From contig BJKQ01000009.1 in the NCBI GenBank assembly GCA_006538405.1, forward strand, positions 2,304,001 through 2,368,000: a stretch of 64,000 nucleotides of DNA, read 5' to 3'. How positions within the stretch are numbered: the first letter of the stretch is position 1; each line of letters begins with the position of its first letter. The notes below the pieces were generated by a model. It saw nothing but the letters and a program-made list of their open reading frames with translations, did not search any database and was not told where the DNA came from. This DNA comes from Hansfordia pulvinata (taxonomy: Eukaryota; Ascomycota; Sordariomycetes; Xylariales). This document shows, one piece after another, positions 1-10,508 of the stretch. The translations under genes and the position numbers were made by a program.

Positions 1-1090
1 CTTAAGGATGGGGAGAGCCTCGGTGTATGAGATTGGAAGAGAAGGGATACTGGGGATCTTGCCGTCGACAGGCTGGCGAGGCACTCCCGGCTTCGAGGGA
101 TAACCTGGCGTGGTAGGATCACCTGGGGCAATGCTGAGAAACTGCACGCTGCCACGCTGTACACTGCTGGGGTTTCTTGCGGGGCCGTTGGGATATGCTT
201 CGTAGCCATTGGCCTCGGTGACTTGCCCGTCATCACCGGGGTCGCTGTAGATGACGCACCCTATCATACCGAGCTCCTGGGCTCGCTTGACCTTGAGACC
301 GCGGAAGTTTCCGCCGTAACGAGCAATGGCGATCTTTCCGTGCAGGCTGACATTGGCCTTGACGAGGTCCTCGAAGTCCCAGTAGGTGCCGCGGTTGACG
401 TAAACGTACGAAGCGGTAACGTTGCCGCTCGCGGAGTAGCCATGGAAAGTCGGGATGCTGTCTTGTAGGGTGGTGGTGGGGTCCTCGTCGAGGGCATCCT
501 CCTTGAGCGAGGCCTCGTAGGCGACCTTCCAGATAGACTCGTCCGAGCCGGATTTCTCGAGAAGAGCAAGCCTGTGGTCGACTGGGTAGTTGAGGTAGGC
601 CTCGTAGGGGACAACCTCGGAGTTGACGCCCCACTCCGCCCAGCGATCACGGGTCCATTCGGCCTGGGATTCTGTTAATGGAGAGGCCGTGGAGGAAGAG
701 CGTAGCGATCTAGCAACGTACCTGGGAGAGGTTCTTGCCTGCCAGGTGAGGACCGGCGGTATAGTATTTGCTCCATTCGGAGGCTTTGGAAGGGCTGGGG
801 GTGCTAAGGAGGATCTCCTGGAGGTCGTCGAAGGAGAGATGGTGCTTGCTGGGCCAGGACTGGTGGTGGGACTTGTGGCTATGGTTGTGGTTGTGGTTGT
901 GATGGCTGCGGGGGACAGGCGGGGGGTCAAAGATGGCCAGCGCAGCAAAGGTGACAAATGCGGCGATAAGGGTCGAGCTAAGAGCGACGGTGCAGAAGCG
1001 ACGCAGCGTCTGGTGAGGGTAGCGCTGACGGGGCGGCGCGACGGTGACGGTGGTGATGAGAGGCGTGGCCTCGTGCGCCATGTTTCCCAT
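1..1090 (-). CDS. Glutamate carboxypeptidase-like (M28B) membrane peptidase, partial
   Basis: N-terminal 344 residues of a type II membrane zinc-peptidase relative (glutamate carboxypeptidase II / yeast Vps70-Tre1 group); the gene continues past the left edge. Exon 1 is 722-1090 and exon 2 runs from 663 leftwards. The 58-bp intron (664-721) starts GTACGT, and the phase-0 junction reads NLSQ/AEW, the usual family motif. A cytoplasmic tail of about 30 residues precedes one hydrophobic segment (about residues 36-52), then a His/Asn-rich stretch (HNHNHNHSHK) in the lumenal stalk. Exon 2 carries the protease-associated domain (YVNRGTYWDFEDLV, GKIAIARYGGNFRGLK) and ends in IPSLPISYTEALPILK, the conserved link into the M28 domain. 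The catalytic zinc site lies outside the window, so activity cannot be judged. Family assignment is firm; cellular location (vacuolar or endosomal membrane) is inferred. Confidence 0.85.
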
Positions 1091-3160
1091 TGTGCAGAGC
1101 AGGCGCCGGCAAGATGAGATGGGTTGGGAGGCTTGCGATGCTCACGGCGCCATGGCTTGGTTTTGGAGGGTTGAGGGGCTGCGCCGCCGTGGCGTGACGC
1201 CAGGCAGTCGGGGCATCACGTGCTCTGGGTGCAGGGCGCGGCTGATAGCGACGTCACAATCGCGGGCCCGACCGGCGATGCGCCCCGCTTTACCAGCGCC
1301 TGCTGTGTCTGCGTCGTCTTGCAGCGTTGTACTTTGACGAGCTAGGACGGAAAGGGGAGTACATGAGGCTTACGGATACACCTGCATTTCCCTTGAACGC
1401 ACATTCTGAAGAGGTCGAGGGAGGATGCATTAAGAGAAGCCCGTGAGCATTGCATGTTTGCATTCAACTGTCAGGCATCACAAGACCAATGCTGTCTCAA
1501 TGCAACGCTGAGAGCTTCCATACCTACGAGTACCAGCATCAGGCACGTACGAGCATTCGTGCATGTACCCAGATCCAATTGTGCTTGAGCGTGCGGCCAA
1601 GGCTGCATGGGTCTGATCTCGGTGCCATGGCGATGTTTCTGGACCCTGAAAACCCCCGTGGAAATGTAAACCTCCAGGCGTACGAGTATGCGGCGTCATG
1701 TGTGTCGATGTACATGATGGCAATGATGCTATTAATCCCCCACTGGCCGGCTGAGGCGACGGCCCAGCTGCCGGCAGTTATTGGGTGGTAGTATACCTAC
1801 ATGTAGGTATGTAAGTCAAGCTGGGGCCGCAAAAGTGTGGCTGTCATCCATACCCGCGATGACTGGACACCTCATGAATGACAAATGGAAAGCCAGCACA
1901 AGGCCGACTACGGCCCCGTCCTCCGGGCCACTTGCGGGATCTGTGGGGTACGGATCTGACCAGTGAACCTCAGCAGAGGAATGCGAGGCTTGCAGGAAGC
2001 GAGTGTCAGGCTGGGCTGGGCCACTTCTGGTCGGGAAACCGACAGACAAAGCGCACGAATCGAATCGCACCGTGCAGTCCCCAAACCCGCAGTAGCCGAG
2101 ATGGGCTTCCAGGAACCATGCGAATCAACACGACCTCTCATTCGAAGCTTACCTGCCCTACATATACGCTGTACGTGCGTACCTGGGTGTCCTTCTCCAT
2201 CTTGCGTGGCATGTCCGGCTGCAATGGGTGCGAATAAAACACCTCGATTGTCTGCGAGGAATCCGCCTCATCAGCAATGAAAACTGGCAGCAAGGGGTGG
2301 AACGAACCGCATTACTCGTACGTCCGAGTTCATGCGGCAAGGCTACGGAGCGGGATCGGATCCGCAAGATCCCCCTTGATGCAGGCACGCAGGGTCACAG
2401 GGTGCCCTGTACGAACAGGTCGGCTCCCTGTGGAGCAGCCCAGCGCCCTCCACGCCCCTCTACGAGTAGCAGGGCGGCAGTGGCTGGAGGGCAGTCGAGG
2501 GTTGGAAGGGTGTAGCGCTGGGGATGCCGGTGCTTCAGGGCTTGACCCCTTGCAGCTAGGCCCAGCGCAGGGGGCGGAGGCGACGGATAGCGGCTCGGAC
2601 TCGGCCCCGTTCAGTGGAGGGTGCTCCAGAGCTGGAGGTCGGGCTCCAGCTACCACTGCTGGGCGCCTCCACCCGCACCTCGCCCGCCGTCCCTTGCACG
2701 CCTCGCTCCGGCCTGGAGGCCGGGCACTTGGATGGATGACATGGATGGGCTTCACTCCAGTCGCGCTTCCGTCCTCCCGCATAAGCCGAGAGTCTTCCCG
2801 CCTGGCGCGTGCCAGACTCCTCTGGCCCCGCGAGAGAGATGGCGTCGATACGAGTACTTGAAAACGGCATAATCTCAGGCGCATCCGAGAGGTAGTCCCC
2901 GTTATTTCCGAGCGCCCCAGCGCTGCCTCTGCTCGCTCCACAACCCACCCCCAGGCCGTCGTGACGCGGACAACCCTGCCCTCTTCTAGCGCTGGCTTGT
3001 TCGCGCCTTATTACTTCAAACCTCACCTTTCCCGACCCTCCGCGTCGACCTCGACCTCGACCTCGATCTCGACCTTGGCATTGCTCGCCAACGAAATCGA
3101 CGCTTTGTCGAGTCTCCACCTGGATACCCGCGCCCACGAGGCAGATCCCCATCTGCCACC
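1091..3160. other. Divergent intergenic region, peptidase / MFS transporter
   Basis: About 2.1 kb separating two divergently transcribed genes; it must hold both promoters. It contains three exact copies of the TACGAGTA octamer (1525, 1681, 2849) and a TACATGTAGGTA palindromic spot near 1798. Just before the transporter start there is a TCGACC-rich run (about 3045-3076), probably 5' leader. Open frames of about 200 codons on the minus strand (2330-2941, 2556-3152) look like GC-rich chance frames. No other gene is seen. Confidence 0.6.
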
Positions 3161-5332
3161 ATGTCGCCGCCTCCAGCCCAGCCTAAGCTGCCTGTGCAGC
3201 AGCTGGCCATCCTGGGTATGTTCTGCCGCCTTCCCACCCTCTCATCTTCTCAATGACCCTCGTCATCCTGAGTTGCCTTTGCCATGGCCCTCGCCACGCC
3301 AATGTTCGTCCCCTCAGACGCTGCGGAGTGTACCCCGTCTTGCCACGATGCCCGTACCCCTGAGCCGGAGACCGCTGCCGCTGCATGAAAAGGCTAAACC
3401 CCCAAGCTGTGCAGCAGCACCTTGTTCTGGGCCGAATGGCGCCCAAAAGGCATTACGTACTCAAGATGCCGTCGTGTTGTGAAGGCGAGGCGTATCCATG
3501 TCGCTGACCGCCCGGCAACCTGCATTAATCTGGCACGGCCGGCCCCCGCCCCCCAACAGTGCTTGCGCATGCCATACTGACTCTTATCACAGCCGTTGCT
3601 CGGTTCGCTGAGCCGCTGGCCATGACCTCCGTCTTCCCCTACCTGCCCGAGATGATAGCCAGCTTCGGCGTGGAAAAGGAGGCCGTCGCCAGGTGGGCCG
3701 GGATCACCAGCGCTGTCTTCTCTCTGGCCCAGAGCGTCACAGCCGTCTTCTGGGGCAGAGCCTCGGACTATTTCGGCCGCAAGCCCATTATCATGCTGGG
3801 CTTGTTCCTGACCATGACGTGCTTTGTCGTCTGGGGCTTCTCGACCAGCCTCAGCATGGCTATCACGGTTCGCGCTATCCAGGGAGCAAGCAACGGAAAC
3901 GGTAAGTTGGAAGATCGTACCCGGTGAGCCCGCCCATACTGACTTGTCACCCAGTCGGCATCATCAGGACCATGGTCGCCGAAATGGTGCCTGAGCGCGT
4001 GCTGCAGCCTCGCGCGTTTGCTGTCATGCCGCTCGTCTGGTCCATCGGCTCCATCTTCGGCCCGGCCTTCGGCGGCGTCTTTGCCAAGCCGGCCCAGCAG
4101 TTTCCCGGCGTCTTCGGAGACAGCGTGTTGTTCAACAAGTTCCCCTTCCTCCTGCCCAACCTGATGGGCGCCGTCGTGTTTCTCATCTCGCTCACGACCG
4201 CCTTCCTGTTCCTCAGGGAGACGCTGGCCAGCAAACGCTGGGATCGCGACTGGGGCATCAGCCTCGGCGTCAAGATCACCGAGGCCTGGCAGGACCACAG
4301 GGACCGGGACAGCCGCCAGCCCCGGCCCGGCCTTCGGCAGCCCGCCACCCGCCGCTACTCCTTCCAGGACGACGAGGCCACGGCGCCGCTGCTGCGCTCC
4401 GACAGCAACGCGCAGAGGACGTACTCGACGATATCCTCGACCTCGAGCTCGGCGGCGCGCAAGCGCAAGGACAGGAACAAGAGCGCCGTTCCCAAGCCGC
4501 CGCCCATCAGCGCCGTCTTCACGCGCCAGTCCACCATCAACCTCATCTCCTACACCTTCCTGGCGCTGCACTCGGTGGCCTACGACCAGGTCCTGCCCGT
4601 CTTCCTCAACTACCCGGAGGAGCTCCAGCGCGACCCGTCCAACACGCGCCTGCCCTTCGTCTTCAGCGGCGGCTTCGGCCTCGAGTCCGGCCGCATCGGC
4701 TCCATCTTCACGGGCTACGGCATCGTCTGCGGCCTGATCCAGTTCCTGGCCTTCCCCCCCTGTGCACCCGCTTCGGCGCCCTCGCCTGCTTCCGCGCCTG
4801 CACCACCGTGGCCTTCCCCCTCGTCTACCTGCTGACCCCTTACGTCGTCCTCATCTCGAACCCGACCCTGCGGTACGCCGCCCTCGTCGCCGTCATGACC
4901 GTCAAGGCCGGCGCCGTCATCATCGGCTTCCCCTGCACCACCATCCTCCTGACCAACAGCGCCGCCAGCCTCTCCGTCCTCGGCACCCTCAACGGCTTCG
5001 CCACCACCTTCAGCGCCCTGGGCCGCGCCGCCGGCCCGGCCGTCGCCGGCGCCGCCTTCAGCTGGGGCGTCCGCCGCGGCGTCATCGCCGTGCCCTGGTG
5101 GATCCTCGCGGCCGTCGCCGTCGTCGGCGCCGTGCCGGGCTGGTTCATCGTCGACGGCGACGGGCCCAGCGGGCCCGCCACCCCGGAGGAGGAGGAGGAA
5201 GAGGAAGAGGCAGACGGCGACGACAGCGGGAGCGGAGAAGAGAGCGGGGAGGAGGAGGACCGTGGCAGTGTTGAGAGCGATCAGGGGGGCAAGGCGCGCC
5301 GCGATTCCGCATCGCGCCCGCTGCTGCAGTAA
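3161..5332 (+). CDS. MFS transporter (YCR023C-like), with one apparent frameshift
   Basis: Major facilitator of the fungal group related to yeast YCR023C; substrate unknown. Exons are 3161-3215, 3593-3901 and 3955-5332. Intron 1 is long (377 bp) and ends after an ACTGACTCTTATCACAG branch/acceptor; intron 2 is 53 bp. The start ATG gives MSPPPAQPKLPVQQLAIL, then ARFAEPLAMTSVFPYLPEM, the family's helix-1 signature. The helix 2-3 loop motif is GRASDYFGRKP. A long polar central loop (about residues 225-310, Arg/Ser-rich) is typical of the group. At the C7 run 4753-4759 the frame breaks: before it the frame reads GLIQFLAFPP, and the continuation CTRFGALACFRAC is found only in the +1-shifted frame, as if one C were missing. 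After the break the helices continue normally to an acidic tail with seven Glu in a row. With the frame joined the product would be about 580 residues. An assembly error in the homopolymer is more likely than a true mutation. Confidence 0.8.
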
Positions 5333-6177
5333 GCCGACGACATCACCTCGAGAGATATGCGAGGCGAGAGCGGCGCAGAGCATCGACACACGAAAGACAT
5401 AATCATCGCCGGAGCGTGGAGTCGAAGAAGCTAAGGACCCCTCCTTTCCGATTCGTGCATGAGCGGCTGTGGCTTGAAAGGTCTCCCAGATAATGGTGAT
5501 GCAGTCGCGCGCATTCGAGACGCAAATCCCCCTGCGCCGAGTTTCGAGCGAAATTGGCGACACGGTACATAGACGAGCCACATAAAATGTATGTATGCAT
5601 GAGAAATATTATCTACAACACTTGACTGTGTTATAATCATTGAACCCACCCCGTGCGCCACGAGCGTGTGTGTATCTGCCTCCGCACTTCTTCGATGAGA
5701 CCGTAGTGATCTGGTTGCTCTGAGCTGTGACAGATAGATTGCCAATTTTCACGAGTCACGGAGAACGACGATAGACATATGTTGATCGAGCAGAACGACG
5801 ACATCCAATGCCAGTTTTGATGGTCACCGGAGTCGCTTCAATGTATTGTGGTTCGTTCGAGGGATCAGAGGAGGCAAGGGACCCATCCGACAGACCCCCC
5901 CGTCCGAGAAAATTCTGCCCGCCGAAAAGAGAAAAATTTTCGCCATAGCCTCCCCCAGTGTGCCTTTTGTCTAAATGCTTGCCGCTGTTCGCCCCAGCAG
6001 ACATGTCCGTCCCCAGAACTCCGTCTTGAGGTATCTCAAATGCGAATGTGCCCAATGCTAAGTCATTAAAAATCATCAACTTCGTCCAATCGGAAAACTA
6101 TGTAGTCAACCACTTCGTGCCTCGTTCAGAGATCTCTTGCGCACAAACATGCCAGATCTTGCCGTGCAGTGACCACC
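5333..6177. other. Convergent 3' region, MFS transporter / IMP dehydrogenase
   Basis: About 850 bp between two convergent stop codons, expected to hold both 3' UTRs. It is more AT-rich than its surroundings (for example ATAAAATGTATGTATGCATG near 5582). No coding frame with recognisable content. Confidence 0.55.
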
Positions 6178-8043
6178 TTAAACGTAGAGCTTCTTCTCGT
6201 AGCTCTCCATGTTGACGCCACCCTCCAGCTGGGCGCTGGCAGTGCGGATCTCGAAGCGAACGACGCCCGAGTTGACACCCTCGTGCAGACCGGTGAGGCT
6301 GCGAATGCCCGCGTCTTGCATGGAGTGCTTCAAACCAGCGGCCAGGTACGGCAGGAACTTGTTGACGGAGCCGCGGTGCGCGACGGCGCCAGACACACCC
6401 TGGGCAACCAGGACGCTGTCGCCTTCGCTGAAGTAACGAGCAGTGCCGGCGTTGCTGGCCTGGGTGTCCTTGCTGCCGGCGCCAGCCTTCTTGTCTTGCA
6501 TGGCGTCAATGCTGCCCATGCCACGGTACGCCTTGACCAGCTTGCCCTCTCGGGAAACGAAGGAGGTACCAGGCGACTCGGTGGTGCCGGCAAGCAGACC
6601 ACCCATCATGATGGTGGAGGCACCCAGAGCAAGACCCTTGACGATGTGGCCGACGTTCTGGATGCCACCGTCGGCAATGCAGGGAACGCCGAAGCGAGCA
6701 GCGAAGGCCGACACAGAGTGAACCGCCGCGGCCTGAGGGCGACCGACGGCCATAACCTCCTGGGTGATGCAAGCGCTACCGCTGCCCATGCCGATGCGGA
6801 GTCCGTCGACACCAGCAGCAATGAGGCTGGCAGCCTGCTCACGGGTCACGACGTTTCCGCCGATAACCTCGAGGCCCGAGAAGGTGGCCTTGACCCACTT
6901 GATCATCTCGATCTGGTACATGCTGTTGCCCTGGCTGCTGTCGAGAATGACAATGTCGAGACCGGCGTCAACCAGCTTCTGCAGACGGACCTTGTCCTCG
7001 GGGCGTGTTCCGATGGCGGCGGCGACAATCAGCTGCTTCGAGTCGGGCAGCTTGGAGGCCAGGGGGAAGTGGAGGTTCTTCATCAAGTCGGAGCGGGAGA
7101 TCATGGAGATGAGGTTGCCGTCCTTGTCGACGATGGGCAGCTTGCCCTTTCTCGACTTGGCGAGAATCTTGTTGGCCTCGGCCAGGGTGACGCCATCCTG
7201 GGCGGTGATCAGGTCGGTGACCATGACCGCCTCAACAGTCTCGGACTGGGAGTCCTCGAACTGAAGGTCACGCTGGGTGACCATACCAATGAGCTTGGAC
7301 CCAAGCTCACCGGACTCTGGAACACGCTCATGTTAGCGCGCTAGAGCAAATTGACGAGGCAGAACAAGTGGAGACGAAGCTGTCAAGATGCATCTTCATA
7401 GGCAAAATTTTCTCCCCATGACATTGCTGTCTATGCGGTGGAACGAAAGTTATAAGGAAAGTAATAATTGAATCATGGAATGCAGGGCTCCGGAGGTGTC
7501 GGAGGCTTGACAGTGAAAGCAAAAGATGCGGAGTGGATGCGACTTACCAGTGACGGGAAAGCCACCGAACCCCCACTTCTCCTTGAGGGTTCTAGCCTCC
7601 TCGAGGGTGGTGGAGCGGCTGATGACAACGGGGTCGTTGATGAAGCCGTTCTCGTAGCGCTTCACCTTGCGGACCATGTCGGCCTGCGCGTCGGGAGAGC
7701 AGTTGTGGTGGATGACACCCACGCCACCCTGAAGGGCCATACCGATGGCCATCTCGGCCTCGGTGACGGTGTCCATGGGGGAGGAGACGAAGGGGGTCTT
7801 GAGGGAGATCTTCTTGGTGATGGGGGACTCGAGGCTGACTTCGGAGGCGGGGAAGCCAATGTAGCCAGGCAGGACCAGGAAGTCGTTGTAGGTCAGGCCA
7901 CCGTGGAGCTTGGTGTTGACCAGGTCGGTGATAGAAATGCCATCACGCGACTCGTACTCCTTGAGGACGTCGAGGGCGGTCGTGTGGTCCAGGGTGGAGG
8001 TGTTGCCCTGGACGGGGACGTTCTCGGTGGTGTAGGAAGACAT
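6178..8043 (-). CDS. Inosine-5'-monophosphate dehydrogenase
   Basis: Catalyses the NAD-dependent oxidation of IMP to XMP, the rate-limiting step of guanine nucleotide synthesis, in the cytosol. Exon 1 is 7548-8043 and exon 2 is 6178-7316; the 231-bp intron (GTAAGT...TTCCAG) interrupts the Bateman region at VTE/SGELG. The product is 544 residues, normal for a fungal IMPDH. Start [12 protein letters not shown] is chosen although the frame stays open upstream. Visible signatures: [13 protein letters not shown] near the N terminus, two CBS motifs ([11 protein letters not shown] and [17 protein letters not shown]), the active-site loop [20 protein letters not shown] with catalytic Cys348, [10 protein letters not shown], the flap motif [10 protein letters not shown], and a C-terminal KLYV. 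The residue before the catalytic Cys is Ala where the mammalian enzymes have Ile; I recall Ala in other ascomycete IMPDHs. No lesions are seen. Confidence 0.96.
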
Positions 8044-10508
8044 TGCGAGGGTGCCGACCACACGGGGAGTCAAGTTGACAAACGAGGGAGAGTCAAAGAG
8101 ACAGGATTGAGGTTGAAGACGAACCGGTCTGACTGTTTCAAGGACGGTGCTTGGACAGGTCGACGGATTGAGGTTTGAACTTCTTCCCGAGAGAAGGAAA
8201 GAAGTCAAAGATTTCTGGACTGCCACGGCGGACGAATTTTTTTTCAAGTAGTGCCTGGAGGGGCAGCGGCTGATGCTCGTAAAATGTGGGGGCGAAGTTT
8301 GTGTCAGTACGAACTTGTGGTACCGGCCAACACACTAGTCCGTTCTGAGTTCGCTACATTGCACCCAGCCTTATTCAACGGCCGAAAATCCTAACAAGTC
8401 GTTGACCGTGAGCTGTGCACTCATTTTTCTTTAGCAAGGCAAACTCGACTGATCTGTTGAGAATTGGTTCCAGGGACTCATATGATCACGGCGTGTCGTG
8501 TTTGTAGGTGCACGCGTGTGTCGCAGATGAGGATGCGCGTTGGGTTTCTTAAGCCTACTACTACGGTAGTCCGACCGGCAGCTGCCCAGATCATTTGACA
8601 GTTGGTGGTTACCCTCGGCGGCCGGTACCAGATTGCACCTATCCCGCTATGGTGAAACAAGCAGCAAACCCCGGCTAAAAAGAGGCGCCTTACGGGTAAA
8701 CCGCTACAAACCGCAATTGAGTGGCATCATCACCAAGTCTGGATGTTTTGGTGATTCCAAAGAGGAGGATACTTCGGTTTCTCAAGCTCGGTAAATGACT
8801 GAATTCGCAGCTCTCATTTGGGCTCGAGAACGATCCCCTCGTACAAGCACGGGCATAAATCTAGTGCTTATAGTAATACAGAACCGTTTCGCCTCTTCCG
8901 TTACTGAGGCTGCTGCCGTGCTGTGGTTTGATCTAGACCAATGTGCATGTTCGACGGGAAACCCTCAGGTGTCAGTTATCAAGGGCCACAGGCCGGGGAC
9001 TCATATCTCACTTATATCTCTGGCTTGACGAGCTTGGCAAATGTCTCAATCCTGCTGCATATGCGGCTTGTGCCGCTCGTGATCACGTCGATGGTTTCAA
9101 GACCCGTGACCCCCGGCTACAGTGAAATGACATGCTTATAAGTATAGGCAGCTTTGACGATTATTACCCATGCTTCCAGGGCACATGGGTGCCGTGGCTG
9201 CTTTCCAAATTGCTGCCATTCCGATTGTGCCCCATCCATGCGCTCGTAATCTGATCTGGCCGCCACGCCGCTACGCCGCCGCAGAGAGGGAATGCTTGAT
9301 TGCTGCTGAGAGAGCTGGCTCTGACGAGTACCTAAGCGGAGAGTTGGCATACGATGGCGATGATTCAGATCTATGTTAAGCGATGCGTAATCACTGCGTG
9401 TAGGTATAATACCACTTGATATTGCATGAGCCGCTGCAATGCATCCATACGTGTACTCTCAGAGGCGGCTTGGACTTGTCGGTGCCCGCAGTGATGAAGG
9501 TACCTAGGTAAGGTAGGCACGCGACGATAGAGATAAGAAAAATGGCTGAGATGAAAAATAAAACCCAACAAAACATTGAAGAGGCTGCCGGCGCCTGCAT
9601 GATGGCCATCCCGGTAGCGCCTGCCACGCGCGGGCCTGGCCCCGGCTGGTTGCCCCTGGACAGCCGGCCTAGTAAACAAACAAACTGCCCGATTGGGGGC
9701 TGATTGGCTCCTCGGGATCGTCTTGTGCCTCCCTCCGCCCACCACCCGCCAACACCCAGCACCACCACCCTTCCCGCCCGCCCGCGCGTTGCCTTCGCAG
9801 TGGATGCGCCCCGATCAACACACAGCCAGTAGGTAGCCTGTACGAGTCCTCATACGATGCTCAACTACCCTTGGCCGGCCCGCCAGGCTAGAGAGTGAAC
9901 CCACGTCAGACATCACCTACATGCGAGTACTCGTACCGCACTACCCTCCCGCTTGCGACGCCGCCGTCTCGGCTCTTGTTGTTGTCATCGCCGTCCGCTC
10001 CCGCCCAGCGTCACCTCCGCCCCTCCTGCTCTCGGGCCTGCTTCTACCTGGCCAGTCTGCTTGCCTGCCTCTGTCCCTGTTCCTGTTGTCTCGTTACACA
10101 ATCCCCCCTCCCCTTGCCGGAACTCGTGTGCGCTGAGCGTGCGCCTCTCCAATCCCACACCCACGCACAGGCACACCGAGCTCGTTGCATCTTCACTTCT
10201 ACCACCTTTCTCTTCAACCAGCCTTAACGACCGCACACCCGGGGCACTCAGCACCCGACGCGGCCAGCGCGGTATCGATACTCAGGTTGCTGGTTATCCC
10301 TTCGGTGCGCCCGCCTTCCTGTGTCACACATTGCATGCCAGCGCCCGCGTTCCGCGACTGGAATGAACATCCTCAACACCCCGACAGCCCGCGCACCCGC
10401 ATAGCATCTCGCACGAGTAGCACCCCTAGCGACGAGGACCGGTACGCCACGAGGTAACACGCGCCGTCGTCTCCCCGACTCTGGCACTGGCCTGTGGTAG
10501 CCGTCGCC
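8044..10508. other. Divergent intergenic region, IMP dehydrogenase / IQGAP
   Basis: About 2.5 kb holding the promoters and 5' leaders of two divergent housekeeping genes. The half next to IMP dehydrogenase (8340-9500) is AT-richer and feature-poor. The half next to IQGAP (9700-10508) is C/T-rich on the plus strand, as in many fungal leaders, with one TACTCGTA copy at 9928 and a TACCTAGGTAAGGTAGG stretch near 9502. No further gene is supported. Confidence 0.55.

Noticed and set aside
2330..3152. Two overlapping minus-strand frames of about 200 codons upstream of the MFS transporter
   Set aside because: Composition is Arg/Gly/Ser-rich with no motif, they overlap each other in different frames, and they occupy a divergent promoter; typical chance frames in GC-rich DNA.
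3559..3592. Alternative acceptor for the first MFS intron at 3559, adding 11 residues
   Set aside because: The later acceptor follows a standard CTGAC branch site and gives the family sequence LAIL-AVARFAEP without an insertion.
6169..7344. 391-codon plus-strand frame opposite IMP dehydrogenase
   Set aside because: Antisense shadow of a strongly conserved enzyme; no family motif.
8044..8247. Upstream extension of IMP dehydrogenase starting MKKNSS
   Set aside because: The frame is open but Ser/Pro-rich without similarity; the ATG at 8043 gives the usual fungal N terminus.
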